Origin: Marinomonas piezotolerans | Lineage (GTDB): Bacteria; Pseudomonadota; Gammaproteobacteria; Pseudomonadales; Marinomonadaceae | Length of the DNA stretch: 64,000 nucleotides | Assembly (NCBI RefSeq): GCF_003362755.1 | Contig: NZ_QKRA01000001.1 | Location: forward strand, 620,001-684,000 | Direction: 5' to 3' | Shown here: positions 29,758 to 38,470 of the stretch, one piece after another | How the letters are laid out: the number at the start of each line of letters is the position of its first letter | Numbering within the stretch: position 1 is the stretch's first letter | Translations under genes and position numbers: made by a program | Notes under the pieces: model-generated | The model's input: the letters and a program-made list of their open reading frames with translations, nothing else | Databases searched by the model: none | Told to the model about the DNA's origin: nothing

Positions 29758-30678
29758 ATGACTAAAAAAACCGTTTCTTTAGTGTTGGGCAGTGGTGCTG
29801 CTCGCGGCCACGCCCACATTGGGGTTATCAATGCGGTACTGGAGCAAGGCTATGAAATTGTCTCGATTTCAGGTTGTTCAATCGGTGCAATAATTGGCGG
29901 TATTCATTTACAAGGAAAGCTCAAGGAATACCAAGACTGGGCTGAATCTTTAGATAAGTTTCATGTATTAAAGCTGCTGGATATGGCGGTACTGCGAGGG
30001 GGATATATTAGTGGTGATCGTTACTTTCAAACCATTGCTTCAATAATAGATGATATTAAGATCGAAGAATTACCCGTCCCTTATACGGCAATCGGCGTAG
30101 ATATCCTTAGTCAAAAAGAGTTTTGGTTTCAAAAGGGCAGTTTGATACAAGCAATGCGTGCTTCGTCTGCGGTCCCTTCTATCGTCACCCCTATCCAAAT
30201 TAATGGTCGAGTATATGTTGACGGCGGCGTACTCAATCCACTGCCTATTATTCCGTCTGTTTCAGCCGGAGCCGATTACATCATTGCTGTAGATCTGAAT
30301 GGCCCTGCTCGTGAGCTATCAGAAGAAGAGTTTATCAAGCAAGATGATGAACCTGAATGGTGGTCAAGCGTTAAAAGCTTTTTCGGAAAAAGCAAAGATG
30401 AAGCCACTACAGCGTCAAAAAGCTATGAACCGCAAAGTTGGGGACGCTTGCAAACAATCAATATGATGTTTGAGACAATGCAAGAATCTTTGACACAGTA
30501 TAAAGTTGCGGGCTACCCACCCGATTTGCTTATATCCATTCCCAAGGATACCTGCAATTTTTATGAGTTTTGGCGATCAAAAGAGCTGATTGATTTTGGC
30601 TACGACATTGCCAACAAAGCACTTGATCAACTTCAAAAACCCAAACAAACCCACTTTTCATTTCCAAAGGGGCAGTAG
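29758..30678 (+). CDS. Patatin-like phospholipase family protein
   Basis: A 306-residue patatin. The oxyanion loop is GSGAARGHAHIG, the nucleophile motif is GCSIG (GxSxG) near residue 42, and the second member of the catalytic dyad is in VDGGVLNPLP. The compact size and lack of signal peptide resemble the cytoplasmic RssA/YchK group. Substrate unknown. A terminator overlaps the stop codon, ending this operon. Confidence 0.92.
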   Translation: MTKKTVSLVLGSGAARGHAHIGVINAVLEQGYEIVSISGCSIGAIIGGIHLQGKLKEYQDWAESLDKFHVLKLLDMAVLRGGYISGDRYFQTIASIIDDIKIEELPVPYTAIGVDILSQKEFWFQKGSLIQAMRASSAVPSIVTPIQINGRVYVDGGVLNPLPIIPSVSAGADYIIAVDLNGPARELSEEEFIKQDDEPEWWSSVKSFFGKSKDEATTASKSYEPQSWGRLQTINMMFETMQESLTQYKVAGYPPDLLISIPKDTCNFYEFWRSKELIDFGYDIANKALDQLQKPKQTHFSFPKGQ

Positions 30679-30687
30679 CCCCTTTTT
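30666..30687 (+). terminator. Terminator overlapping the patatin stop codon
   Basis: AAAGGGGC, loop AGTA, GCCCCTTTTT. The stop codon lies at the loop and the start of the second arm. Confidence 0.88.
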
Positions 30688-30750
30688 AGTTTTAGCTCTT
30701 TTATAGGTTGTTTCCTAGCTCCGCTCCTAGGCTATGACAGAGCAGCAAAA

Positions 30751-30774
30751 GATAATACAATTACGATTATTATC
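30751..30774. promoter_or_regulatory. Inverted repeat before the KfrA_N gene, candidate operator
   Basis: GATAATA, ten bases, TATTATC: perfect 7-base arms ending 23 bases before the start codon of a KfrA-like DNA-binding protein. Plasmid KfrA proteins repress their own promoters through palindromes, so self-regulation is a reasonable inference. Confidence 0.45.
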
Positions 30775-30797
30775 ATTGCATATAGATAGGATAATCC

Positions 30798-31547
30798 ATG
30801 GCACGTAAAGCAAACATCGCAAAAGAAGAAATTATAGAAGCGTGCTGGATTCTTATTGAACAAAACACCTTTCCGAATATCCCGCGCCTAACTGAGTACT
30901 TCAAGCGGTTAGACGGGCGAGGGTGCTCAAACACCACCCTATTAAACGCAATTACTGAATGGGAAGAAACGTACCGAGAGCAGCAAGAAAGTGACTTATC
31001 GGACTTGGCTGAACACATAGCACCTAGTGTTAAACGCTTTAGCAGAGATTTAGTGCAATCGGTATCGGTACTATTGGATGAGAAAATTCGCCAGCACGAG
31101 GATGCCTTATCATTGCGCAAAGCCTCATTAGAAGGACGCAGTGACTCACTTTCAGAAGCCCTCACGTATACAACTGACGCCCTACAAGAGACCCGAGAAA
31201 GGTTAAGTGAAAGGAGCGCACGAACCCAATTTTTAGAAGAAGAAAATGAAAAACTAAAACAACATCAAACGGATATCCTTGCGAGAAATAGAGTTTTAGA
31301 GTCAGAACTTGGGCTACTTAAGCAACAGCTTAACGAAAGCGACGCGAAGTTAAACCAAGCGCAAGTAGACCTAGCTAAACAGGATAATCAGATCGATTCG
31401 CTTCAAGTTAAGTTACGCGATGCCCAAGCGGAACTAACACAATTAAAGATGAATCATGTCTCTCAATATGACCAAAGCATGAAAGACACATTGACCGAAC
31501 TAAGAAATATTACGAAATCCTTGGGTAACAAGCAGGGCGATGCATAG
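30798..31547 (+). CDS. KfrA_N-type DNA-binding coiled-coil protein
   Basis: A 249-residue protein. Residues 1 to about 60 form the helix-turn-helix domain of plasmid replication-region proteins (KfrA_N), with IIEACWILIEQNTFPNIPRL and CSNTTLLNAITEWEE. The remainder is a long coiled coil (about 60-235) with heptad-like runs such as EENEKLKQHQTDI. Plasmid KfrA is an autorepressor that helps partition. This copy is chromosomal and precedes prmB-aroC, with a candidate operator upstream. It may be a nucleoid-associated or regulatory protein. Confidence 0.82.
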   Translation: MARKANIAKEEIIEACWILIEQNTFPNIPRLTEYFKRLDGRGCSNTTLLNAITEWEETYREQQESDLSDLAEHIAPSVKRFSRDLVQSVSVLLDEKIRQHEDALSLRKASLEGRSDSLSEALTYTTDALQETRERLSERSARTQFLEEENEKLKQHQTDILARNRVLESELGLLKQQLNESDAKLNQAQVDLAKQDNQIDSLQVKLRDAQAELTQLKMNHVSQYDQSMKDTLTELRNITKSLGNKQGDA

Positions 31548-31601
31548 AGCCAGAGCGCCAAAATCGTTATAATACCAGCCTTTTCGAATAGATTGAGTAC
31601 A

Positions 31602-32510
31602 ATGAGTAAACATCAAACTGCCGTACGTGACCTGCAATCCATACAAGATTTTATTCGTTGGACTTACTCACGTTTTCGCCGCTCTGACATATTCTATGGT
31701 CACGGTACTGATAACGCATGGGACGAAGCTGTACAACTTGTTTTAGGGGCGCTTTCACTGCCTATTGATTTCGATAAAGATCTCTTAAACAGCAGACTCA
31801 CCTATAACGAGAAAAAGCACATCTTAAAACTGGTCGATACTCGAATCCATAAACGCGAACCATTACCTTATTTATTGGGTGAAGCATGGTTTATGGGACT
31901 GCCGTTCAAGGTAACGAAGGATACTCTCATTCCACGTTCGCCTATTATGGCCTTATTACAAAACGAATTTCAGCCGTGGTTGCAACATTACCCACTGGCA
32001 ATCTTAGATATGTGTACTGGTACTGGCTGTCTAGGTATCGCGGCAGCGTTAACGTTTGAAGATGCGTCTGTTGATATCACGGACATCAGCGAGGCAGCGC
32101 TCGCCGTCGCAGCCGAAAATATCGAGATGCATGAAGTGGGTGAACAAGTTACGGCCATTCAGTCCGATATGTTTGAAGGCTTACAAGATAAGCAGTATGA
32201 CTTAATCATATGTAATCCTCCTTATGTCGACGCGGAAGATTATCAAACTGCACCCAAAGAATTCCATAACGAACCCCAACTTGCACTCACATCAGGGGAC
32301 GATGGATTAGATTTTACTCGGAAGTTTTTATCCCAAGCAGCAAAGCATTTGCATGATAACGGTATCGTAGTTTATGAAGTCGGTAATTCAGAAATTGCGC
32401 TGCAAGAAGCTTATCCAGACACCCCATTTATGTGGGTAGAACTAGAACACGGTGGGAATGGCGTCTTCGTTCTTTCCAAACAAGAATTAATGACATTACA
32501 ACAAGAGTAA
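31602..32510 (+). CDS. prmB: 50S ribosomal protein L3 N5-glutamine methyltransferase
   Basis: A 302-residue SAM-dependent methyltransferase. The SAM loop is LDMCTGTGCLGIAAA and the catalytic NPPY motif is LIICNPPYVDAEDY. The motif context and the pairing with aroC point to PrmB rather than the paralogue PrmC. The ATG at 31602 is used; a TTG nine bases earlier is in frame. It ends nine bases before aroC. Confidence 0.95.
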   Translation: MSKHQTAVRDLQSIQDFIRWTYSRFRRSDIFYGHGTDNAWDEAVQLVLGALSLPIDFDKDLLNSRLTYNEKKHILKLVDTRIHKREPLPYLLGEAWFMGLPFKVTKDTLIPRSPIMALLQNEFQPWLQHYPLAILDMCTGTGCLGIAAALTFEDASVDITDISEAALAVAAENIEMHEVGEQVTAIQSDMFEGLQDKQYDLIICNPPYVDAEDYQTAPKEFHNEPQLALTSGDDGLDFTRKFLSQAAKHLHDNGIVVYEVGNSEIALQEAYPDTPFMWVELEHGGNGVFVLSKQELMTLQQE

Positions 32511-32519
32511 CGTAACGAA

Positions 32520-33620
32520 ATGGCTGGCAATACATTTGGAACTTTGTTCAAAGTCACAACTTTTGGTGAAAGCCACGGGCTGGCTCTCGGAGCCATTGTT
32601 GATGGCTGTCCACCAGGTCTAGAACTAACTGAGGCAGACCTACAACGAGATCTCGACTTACGCAAACCAGGCACCTCAAAACACACAACGCAACGCAGAG
32701 AGCCAGACGAAGTCGAAATTCTTTCGGGTGTTTTTGAAGGAAAAACAACAGGTACTCCGATTGGTCTCGTAATCCGCAATACTGACCAGCGTTCAAAGGA
32801 CTACGGCAATATTCAAAACACCTTCCGTCCTGCTCATGCAGATTATGTATACGACCAGAAATTTGGTTTTCGAGACTATCGTGGCGGTGGCCGGTCTTCC
32901 GCTCGCGAGACGGCAATGCGAGTTGCCGCCGGTGCAATCGCCAAGAAGTGGCTCAAACAACGCTACGGAATTGAAATTCAAGGTTTCTTATCCCAGCTCG
33001 GTCCGATTAAGTTAGAGGTAAAGGATCTCAGCCAAGTCTACGAGAATGCTTTCTTTAGCCCAGATCCTGACGCTATCCCAGCTCTTGAAGAATACATGAC
33101 CAACCTACGCCGAGAAGGCGACTCAGTTGGCGCAAAAATCACCGTCATTGCGAAGCATGTAAAACCTGGCTTGGGCGAACCTGTTTTTGATCGGCTCGAT
33201 GCTGACCTTGCCAAAGCGATGATGGGAATCAATGCTGTCAAAGGGGTCGAAATTGGCGATGGTTTTGATGTGATCGAACAGAAAGGAAGCGAGCACCGTG
33301 ATGAGATGACTCCAAATGGTTTCCTAAGTAATCATGCAGGCGGTGTTATCGGTGGTTTATCTTCTGGTCAAGACATCGTGGTACATATGGCTCTTAAACC
33401 AACGTCCAGTATTACCATCCCAGGTCAGAGTATTGACCGTGAAGGTAATCAGATCGATGTCATTACAAAAGGGCGTCACGATCCTTGCGTTGGGATACGA
33501 GCAACACCCATTGCCGAAGCAATGATGGCTCTTACACTGATCGACCATGCATTACGCGATCGAGGTCAAAATGCTGATGTGCAATGCATGACCCCCGTAA
33601 TAAAAGGATTAGCAGAGTAA
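32520..33620 (+). CDS. aroC: Chorismate synthase
   Basis: A 366-residue FMN-dependent enzyme that makes chorismate from EPSP, the last step of the shikimate pathway; aroA for the preceding step is near the right edge. Signatures are [20 protein letters not shown] at the N-terminus, the [18 protein letters not shown] loop, and [17 protein letters not shown] at the C-terminus. The length is typical. A terminator follows. Confidence 0.98.
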   Translation: MAGNTFGTLFKVTTFGESHGLALGAIVDGCPPGLELTEADLQRDLDLRKPGTSKHTTQRREPDEVEILSGVFEGKTTGTPIGLVIRNTDQRSKDYGNIQNTFRPAHADYVYDQKFGFRDYRGGGRSSARETAMRVAAGAIAKKWLKQRYGIEIQGFLSQLGPIKLEVKDLSQVYENAFFSPDPDAIPALEEYMTNLRREGDSVGAKITVIAKHVKPGLGEPVFDRLDADLAKAMMGINAVKGVEIGDGFDVIEQKGSEHRDEMTPNGFLSNHAGGVIGGLSSGQDIVVHMALKPTSSITIPGQSIDREGNQIDVITKGRHDPCVGIRATPIAEAMMALTLIDHALRDRGQNADVQCMTPVIKGLAE

Positions 33621-33627
33621 TCTGCCA

Positions 33628-33653
33628 AAGGCCGCCCATGTGGCGGCCTTTTA
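33628..33653 (+). terminator. Terminator after aroC
   Basis: AAAGGCCGCC, short loop, GGCGGCCTTTT, directly after the aroC stop. Confidence 0.88.
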
Positions 33654-33689
33654 CGTTATAACAACAATCACTTCTTCAAGGAGGCCAAC

Positions 33690-34241
33690 ATGTCTTCCGC
33701 TGTTATTCGTATACAAGTCGGATCAGAAAACCCTGTCAAACATGGTGCTGCGATAAAAGCATTTTCTAGAGCGTTTCCCGGTCATGCAATTCGATGCGAT
33801 ATGGTGAAAGCACCATCAAATGTGCCAGATCAACCCATGTCAGAAGCTGACACGAAACTCGGTGCTCAAAATCGTGTCACATACTGCGCTCATCAAGACA
33901 AGAAGCAAAAATTTCAATATTACGTCGCTATGGAAGGTGGCGTGGATTTATTCGATGAAGGTCCAGCGACCTTCGCCTACGTCGCAATACGGGATTCCAA
34001 CGGAGCCTTGGTAACCGGCCGAAGCGCAAACTTGCCGCTGCCCCGTACGATATTCAATCGCCTAGAACAAGGTGAAGAACTTGCCGACGTCATGGACGAT
34101 GTTTTCAATCAACACAATATAAGACAAAAGGGCGGTGCTATCGGCGTTTTCACAAATCATCTTGAAACACGAGAAAGTGTCTACATGCAAGCATTGATAC
34201 TTGCGCTGGCACCGTTTCTACACAGTGAGTTTTACGCATGA
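33690..34241 (+). CDS. yjjX: Inosine/xanthosine triphosphatase
   Basis: A 183-residue YjjX-type NTPase that hydrolyses ITP and XTP and so clears deaminated purine nucleotides. Motifs include VGSENPVKHGAAIKAF at the N-terminus, DQPMSEADTKLGAQNR, the AMEGGVDLFDEG active-site segment, and QKGGAIGVFTN. A strong AAGGAGG site precedes the ATG. The end overlaps the next start by four bases (ATGA). Confidence 0.93.
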   Translation: MSSAVIRIQVGSENPVKHGAAIKAFSRAFPGHAIRCDMVKAPSNVPDQPMSEADTKLGAQNRVTYCAHQDKKQKFQYYVAMEGGVDLFDEGPATFAYVAIRDSNGALVTGRSANLPLPRTIFNRLEQGEELADVMDDVFNQHNIRQKGGAIGVFTNHLETRESVYMQALILALAPFLHSEFYA

Positions 34242-34930
34242 TCCAGCGCTATAGCCATTTCTTATTTGATGCGGATGAAACGTTGTTTCGATTCGACGCT
34301 TACGCTGGGCTAAAACTCATGTTTTCGCAATATGGTGTCGACTTTACCCGATCTGACTTCGAGACGTACCAAACCGTTAATCAACCTTTATGGATTCGCT
34401 ATCAAAATGGTGACATCAGCGCGGATGCTCTACAAACAACTCGGTTTAACGCGTGGGCGTCAACACTTGGAGTGTCTGCCAACGAATTAAATGATCGTTT
34501 TTTAGACAGCATGGCCACTATATGTAAGCCGCTAGACGGCACCCATGAGCTGATTAAGTATCTTATGAGCCATCGAAAGTCCTTAACGATTGTGACCAAT
34601 GGGTTTACAGCACTTCAAGAACGTCGCTTAAAGCAAACGGGGCTTTGGACTGCCTTTGATCACGTCATCGTTTCAGAAGAAGTTGGTCACGCCAAACCCA
34701 GTCACCATTTTTTTGATCACACCTTTGAGAAACTCGGACTCGACCACAAAGACAAACCCCAAATATTGATGATCGGTGACACGCTATCGTCTGATATTCT
34801 AGGCGGTATCAACGCAGGCATAGACACTTGCTGGGTCAATCACCATCACGCTACATCTGGTGACATCAGGCCAACGTACAACGTCTCAGACTTACACCAA
34901 CTGCTAGCACTGTTACAGGCTGGCTCATAA
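34238..34930 (+). CDS. yjjG: HAD-family pyrimidine 5'-nucleotidase
   Basis: A 230-residue HAD phosphatase of the YjjG group. Motif I is FDADETLFRFD, motif II TIVTNGFTALQERRL, and motif IV MIGDTLSSDILGGINAG. YjjG dephosphorylates dUMP, dTMP and non-canonical pyrimidine nucleotides, a house-cleaning role that complements yjjX. The two genes overlap by four bases. Confidence 0.92.
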   Translation: MIQRYSHFLFDADETLFRFDAYAGLKLMFSQYGVDFTRSDFETYQTVNQPLWIRYQNGDISADALQTTRFNAWASTLGVSANELNDRFLDSMATICKPLDGTHELIKYLMSHRKSLTIVTNGFTALQERRLKQTGLWTAFDHVIVSEEVGHAKPSHHFFDHTFEKLGLDHKDKPQILMIGDTLSSDILGGINAGIDTCWVNHHHATSGDIRPTYNVSDLHQLLALLQAGS

Positions 34931-34983
34931 TCGTTAAATAACGCCAGCAGAATCAACATAAAGAGAGTTAAAATATCTCTATA

Positions 34984-35011
34984 ATTTCCGATAAATGTTA
35001 TTATCGGAAAT
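34984..35011. promoter_or_regulatory. Perfect 11-bp inverted repeat upstream of the OYE gene
   Basis: ATTTCCGATAA, six bases, TTATCGGAAAT. It lies in the 219-base gap before the old-yellow-enzyme gene. The form fits a dimeric repressor operator. No cognate regulator gene is adjacent. The rest of this gap is AT-rich with no gene. Confidence 0.55.
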
Positions 35012-35149
35012 AACGATATTAGGCATTTCTAGGGCGCTTTAATTGCGTTTTAAGCATTTGACCCATTTAGAAATAATCTTGCGCACATTGAATTACTAGA
35101 TATTGGCTTTATCTAATAGATATCCTGAACAATTTTTACGGTAACGCTA

Positions 35150-36229
35150 ATGTCTCATTCACAACCATCTCTTTTTACACCCGTTGAACTTGGTGACCTC
35201 ACATTACCAAATCGAATTGTTATGGCACCATTAACGCGTTGTCGTGCCACTAACCACCAACCCAATGAACTCATGGCTCAATATTATGCTCAACGTGCAT
35301 CCGCAGGTTTGCTAATCACGGAATGCACCATGGTGTCAGAAGGCACATCGGCATTTGGTAACGACCCAGGCATTTACTCAAACGAACAAGTCGCTGGATG
35401 GAAAATGACGACTGATGCCGTGCATACCGCTGGTGGCCGTATATTCATGCAAATCTGGCACGCTGGACGTGCTGCGCATCCTTTATTTAATGATGGCCAG
35501 CCGTCTTTTGGGCCTAGCGCTATCGCTATTGACGGAGTCACTCATACACCCGAAGGTAAACAGCCTTATTCTGTCCCTCAAGAGCTAACTAAAGACCAAA
35601 TCAGAAACATTGTAAAAGACTTTCGTCAAGGCGCCGAAAACGCAAAATTAGCGGGGTTCGACGGTGTTGAAATCCACGGAGCAAATGGTTACCTGATTGA
35701 CCAATTTTTACGTGACAGTAGCAACCAACGCACTGATGAATACGGCGGATCCATGGCAAACCGCGTTCGCTTCCTAGGTGAAGTCATTGAAGCTGTCAGT
35801 GAGGTATTTGGAAGTGGTCGTGTCGGTTTACGTTTGTCGCCTATTAATGGCACTCAAAGCATGTGTGACAGCGATCCCATTGGATGGACTGAGTTCTTAG
35901 CTAACTATCTTAATCAATTTGACTTAGCATACCTTCACGTAATGCGCGCAGACTTCCTTGGTATACAAAAAGCAGATGTACTAAGCGTTGCACGCAATCA
36001 TTACAAAGGGCATTTAATGGTTAATATGGGTTATGATGTCAACGAAGCAAATGATGAGATTGCGAATAATGATGTTCAAACTATCGCATTTGGTAAGTTA
36101 ATGTTGGCGAACCCAGACTTTGTTGAGCGTGCCAAAATGGGCGCAGAGTTTAATGTTCCTAACAAAGATACCTTCTATACATCGGGTGCTGAAGGGTACA
36201 TAGACTACCCTACTTTGGCGTCTGCTTAA
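35150..36229 (+). CDS. nemA: Old-yellow-enzyme family alkene reductase
   Basis: A 359-residue FMN-dependent TIM-barrel flavoprotein. Signatures are LPNRIVMAPLTRCRA near residue 20, QIWHAGRAAHP, the substrate-binding pair HGAN and the YLIDQFLRDSSNQRTDEYGG segment. Such enzymes reduce activated C=C bonds, nitro compounds and N-ethylmaleimide, and are often induced by electrophiles. A perfect palindrome lies about 140 bases upstream. The gene appears monocistronic. Confidence 0.93.
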   Translation: MSHSQPSLFTPVELGDLTLPNRIVMAPLTRCRATNHQPNELMAQYYAQRASAGLLITECTMVSEGTSAFGNDPGIYSNEQVAGWKMTTDAVHTAGGRIFMQIWHAGRAAHPLFNDGQPSFGPSAIAIDGVTHTPEGKQPYSVPQELTKDQIRNIVKDFRQGAENAKLAGFDGVEIHGANGYLIDQFLRDSSNQRTDEYGGSMANRVRFLGEVIEAVSEVFGSGRVGLRLSPINGTQSMCDSDPIGWTEFLANYLNQFDLAYLHVMRADFLGIQKADVLSVARNHYKGHLMVNMGYDVNEANDEIANNDVQTIAFGKLMLANPDFVERAKMGAEFNVPNKDTFYTSGAEGYIDYPTLASA

Positions 36230-36274
36230 TTTTGATCATGCTCAGTGAAGGCCAAGTCCTAAGTTACTTAGCCT

Positions 36275-37057
36275 TCATGCTTCCCTATATAACGCCTCAC
36301 CCAGTACACCAAAATATTGCTGGAACATTTCATTGATCATCTGACGCTGCAGACCTTGCGGGTAAAGCCCTAGCTTTGCTTCATCCGAAGACCTTGTACC
36401 ACTCACTAAAAAACGGTTATTGGGTGTACAGTCTTCTATGTAGGCTTCAAATGCTCTGGCACAAAGTTCTTCTGGACGCGAGTAATATAGGATACCGAGA
36501 CGTTCGTCCGCTTGCTTTGAACACTGAAATAAGTCACTCGGCTGAGTTCCATCTATCGATAGCATAATTGCAGAAAAACACTCAGACAACAGTTCATTAA
36601 GGGGGTGCTGTCGGGTAGGATATTCACTGAGCCACATTTTTGAAGCGAATGCCATCTCGTCTGCAATGGGGAACATCTTCTCCCCCATATAATGATCAAA
36701 AGCATGGAACCATTCATGAGCTAAGCTACCTGCGCCCGCATTTTTGGCAAGTGACAATGTATGTAATGCAGGGACATAATGCGCAGAAACGCCAAGTCGA
36801 CCACCTTTCCCGTATTGCAACCCTAAGCTACCACGTAGAGAAATCACAAGCTCTGGGGCAGTAAGAATTTTCTGTAGATCACACAGCGCATTGTAAAATT
36901 GAACGGCCGCGCGATCTCTTTCCTCCGAACTCACCCAACGACCCATTTCAATGCTTTTAAAATTAAAATGCTTACGAATATCGACGAATGATAATGCTTG
37001 GTGAGCTTGTCTCATCATGCCCTTAAATAGATAGTTCATAAAATCTAACGTTAACAT
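36275..37057 (-). CDS. CLCA_X / LPD1-like zincin-type protein
   Basis: A protein of about 260 residues that I assign to the CLCA_X group, related to large polyvalent-protein domain 1. The central AKNAGAGSLAHEWFHAFDHYMG contains HExxH and a further histidine, as in zinc metallopeptidases. Flanking parts (FVDIRKHFNFKSIEMGRWV; PEELCARAFEAY) fit the family as I remember it. No signal peptide is visible, so it is probably cytoplasmic. The start is uncertain: ATGs at 37057, 37039, 37018 and 37015 and a GTG at 37096 are all possible, none with a strong ribosome binding site. It is divergent from a sotB-like exporter, with a palindrome between them. Function unknown. Confidence 0.72.
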   Translation of the reverse strand: MLTLDFMNYLFKGMMRQAHQALSFVDIRKHFNFKSIEMGRWVSSEERDRAAVQFYNALCDLQKILTAPELVISLRGSLGLQYGKGGRLGVSAHYVPALHTLSLAKNAGAGSLAHEWFHAFDHYMGEKMFPIADEMAFASKMWLSEYPTRQHPLNELLSECFSAIMLSIDGTQPSDLFQCSKQADERLGILYYSRPEELCARAFEAYIEDCTPNNRFLVSGTRSSDEAKLGLYPQGLQRQMINEMFQQYFGVLGEALYREA

Positions 37058-37060
37058 TTT

Positions 37061-37078
37061 GAGTGTAGCGTTACACTC
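37061..37078. promoter_or_regulatory. TetR-type palindrome between the CLCA_X gene and sotB
   Basis: GAGTGTA, four bases, TACACTC, a perfect 7-base dyad whose GTGTA...TACAC core resembles operators of TetR-family repressors. A second small palindrome TAACGTTA lies at 37046-37053. No regulator gene is adjacent. Confidence 0.5.
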
Positions 37079-37185
37079 GCGCTCTATGAAAAGCACCGTT
37101 TACGAAATAGATTCATAGTTCAATTCTTTTGTTTTTTGATGAAGTATGAAGAATAACCCCACTCATTTCACGCTTGGTCCCCAAC

Positions 37186-38394
37186 ATGAACTCACTACCA
37201 ACAAACACCGAGGCACCACGCCACCTTCAGTACCTTCGAGTGTTTGCACTAGGGTTTTGCGCATTCATCTTTAATACCTCTGAGTTTGTCCCTGTTGGAT
37301 TGCTTACAGATATTTCTACTGACTTTGGTATCGCTCCCTCACAAACAGGTTGGATGCTTACGATCTATGCTTGGATTGTCGGAGTGATGTCGCTTCCCAT
37401 GATGCTAATCACCAGTCGTCTAGAACGTAAGCGACTTTTATTATGGACATGTAGCATCTTTACATTAAGTCACGCTATGTCGGCCATCGCTTGGGACTTC
37501 CAAAGTCTGGTGATTAGCCGCATCTTAGTTGCCTTCTCTCATGCCGTTTTTTGGTCTATTACCGCATCTATTGCGATTCGCGTTGCACCTCCCGGCAAAA
37601 TGAACTTTGCCTTGAGCGTTTTAGCAACAGGAACCGGTATGGCAATGGTACTGGGCGTGCCACTTGGTCGTTTAATTGGTCAGACTTGGGGGTGGCGGAT
37701 GGCCTTTGAAGCGATTGGATTGGCGGCGCTGATGACGACCGTCGCCGTGTTTCGGCTACTTCCTGCGTTGCCTAGCATGACGACCTCTGGAGTTGCTAGC
37801 AAGCTGAAGTCTGTTTTCACGAATAAGCTGCTTTTCATTATATACTTTGCGATTCTTCTAACGTTCACAGCACACTATACAACTTATAGTTATATAGAGC
37901 CTTTTTTGCAGCAATACGAGGGTATTTCCGAACAATTTACCACTTTTCTATTATTGCTTTTTGGGTTGGCAGGCATATTAGGGAGCGCTGCATTTGCGTA
38001 CTTTGGTGAAAAGTATAGCAACCCTTTGTTAATCATCAGTGGTTTGGGGCTAGCGGTCTGTGTACTCATACTTGGCGCCGCTGCAAACGTTACCTGGCTG
38101 GTGATGATCGTCACGATCATCTGGGGGGCATCGCTCATGACAACAGGGTTAGCCCTTCAAGCGCGGGCGCTTGGCCTTGATCCAAGCGCCTCTGACATTA
38201 TTATGTCTCTTTACTCTGGCATCATTAATGTAGGTATTGGTGCCGGAGCATTGATAGGAAGTATTGTAATCGAAAGTGCTGGCATTCAATACACGTCTTA
38301 CACGAGTGCATGTGTTGCTGCCTTAGCACTGGTTGTGATTTCCTATGTTACCAGGCTAAGACTCAAACATGTTTCCGTCAGCGGCGGCCATTAG
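37186..38394 (+). CDS. sotB: MFS sugar efflux transporter, SotB-like
   Basis: A 402-residue major facilitator protein with twelve hydrophobic segments. The N-terminal FIFNTSEFVPVGLLTDIS and the GWMLTIYAWIVGVMSLPMML segments match the SotB/YdeA group, which exports arabinose and related sugars. The substrate here is not proven. The ATG at 37186 is used rather than a TTG 12 bases earlier. It ends in a convergent overlap with the 30-residue peptide of the copper operon. Confidence 0.88.
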   Translation: MNSLPTNTEAPRHLQYLRVFALGFCAFIFNTSEFVPVGLLTDISTDFGIAPSQTGWMLTIYAWIVGVMSLPMMLITSRLERKRLLLWTCSIFTLSHAMSAIAWDFQSLVISRILVAFSHAVFWSITASIAIRVAPPGKMNFALSVLATGTGMAMVLGVPLGRLIGQTWGWRMAFEAIGLAALMTTVAVFRLLPALPSMTTSGVASKLKSVFTNKLLFIIYFAILLTFTAHYTTYSYIEPFLQQYEGISEQFTTFLLLLFGLAGILGSAAFAYFGEKYSNPLLIISGLGLAVCVLILGAAANVTWLVMIVTIIWGASLMTTGLALQARALGLDPSASDIIMSLYSGIINVGIGAGALIGSIVIESAGIQYTSYTSACVAALALVVISYVTRLRLKHVSVSGGH

Positions 38395-38470
38395 GCCGCT
38401 TACCTAACCAAAACCACCAAATGATAAACGCGATCAATGCGACTCCTAACAGGTTCATGAATAACAACAT
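38378..38470 (-). CDS. 30-residue membrane peptide coupled to copA
   Basis: A frame too short for standard calling: 30 residues, starting MLLFMNLLGVALIAF and ending in a Lys-Arg-rich tail, with a Trp-rich motif (IIWWFWLGKR) at the membrane boundary. Its ATG shares one base with the copA stop codon (TAATG), a classic translational coupling arrangement, with a purine-rich AGAGAGAGA just upstream. The sequence looks like the N-terminal anchor of membrane-bound cupredoxin-like proteins that follow copper ATPases in other bacteria, but without the cupredoxin domain, so it may be a truncated remnant or a genuine small subunit. It overlaps the end of sotB by 17 bases on the opposite strand. Confidence 0.65.
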   Translation of the reverse strand: MLLFMNLLGVALIAFIIWWFWLGKRPNGRR

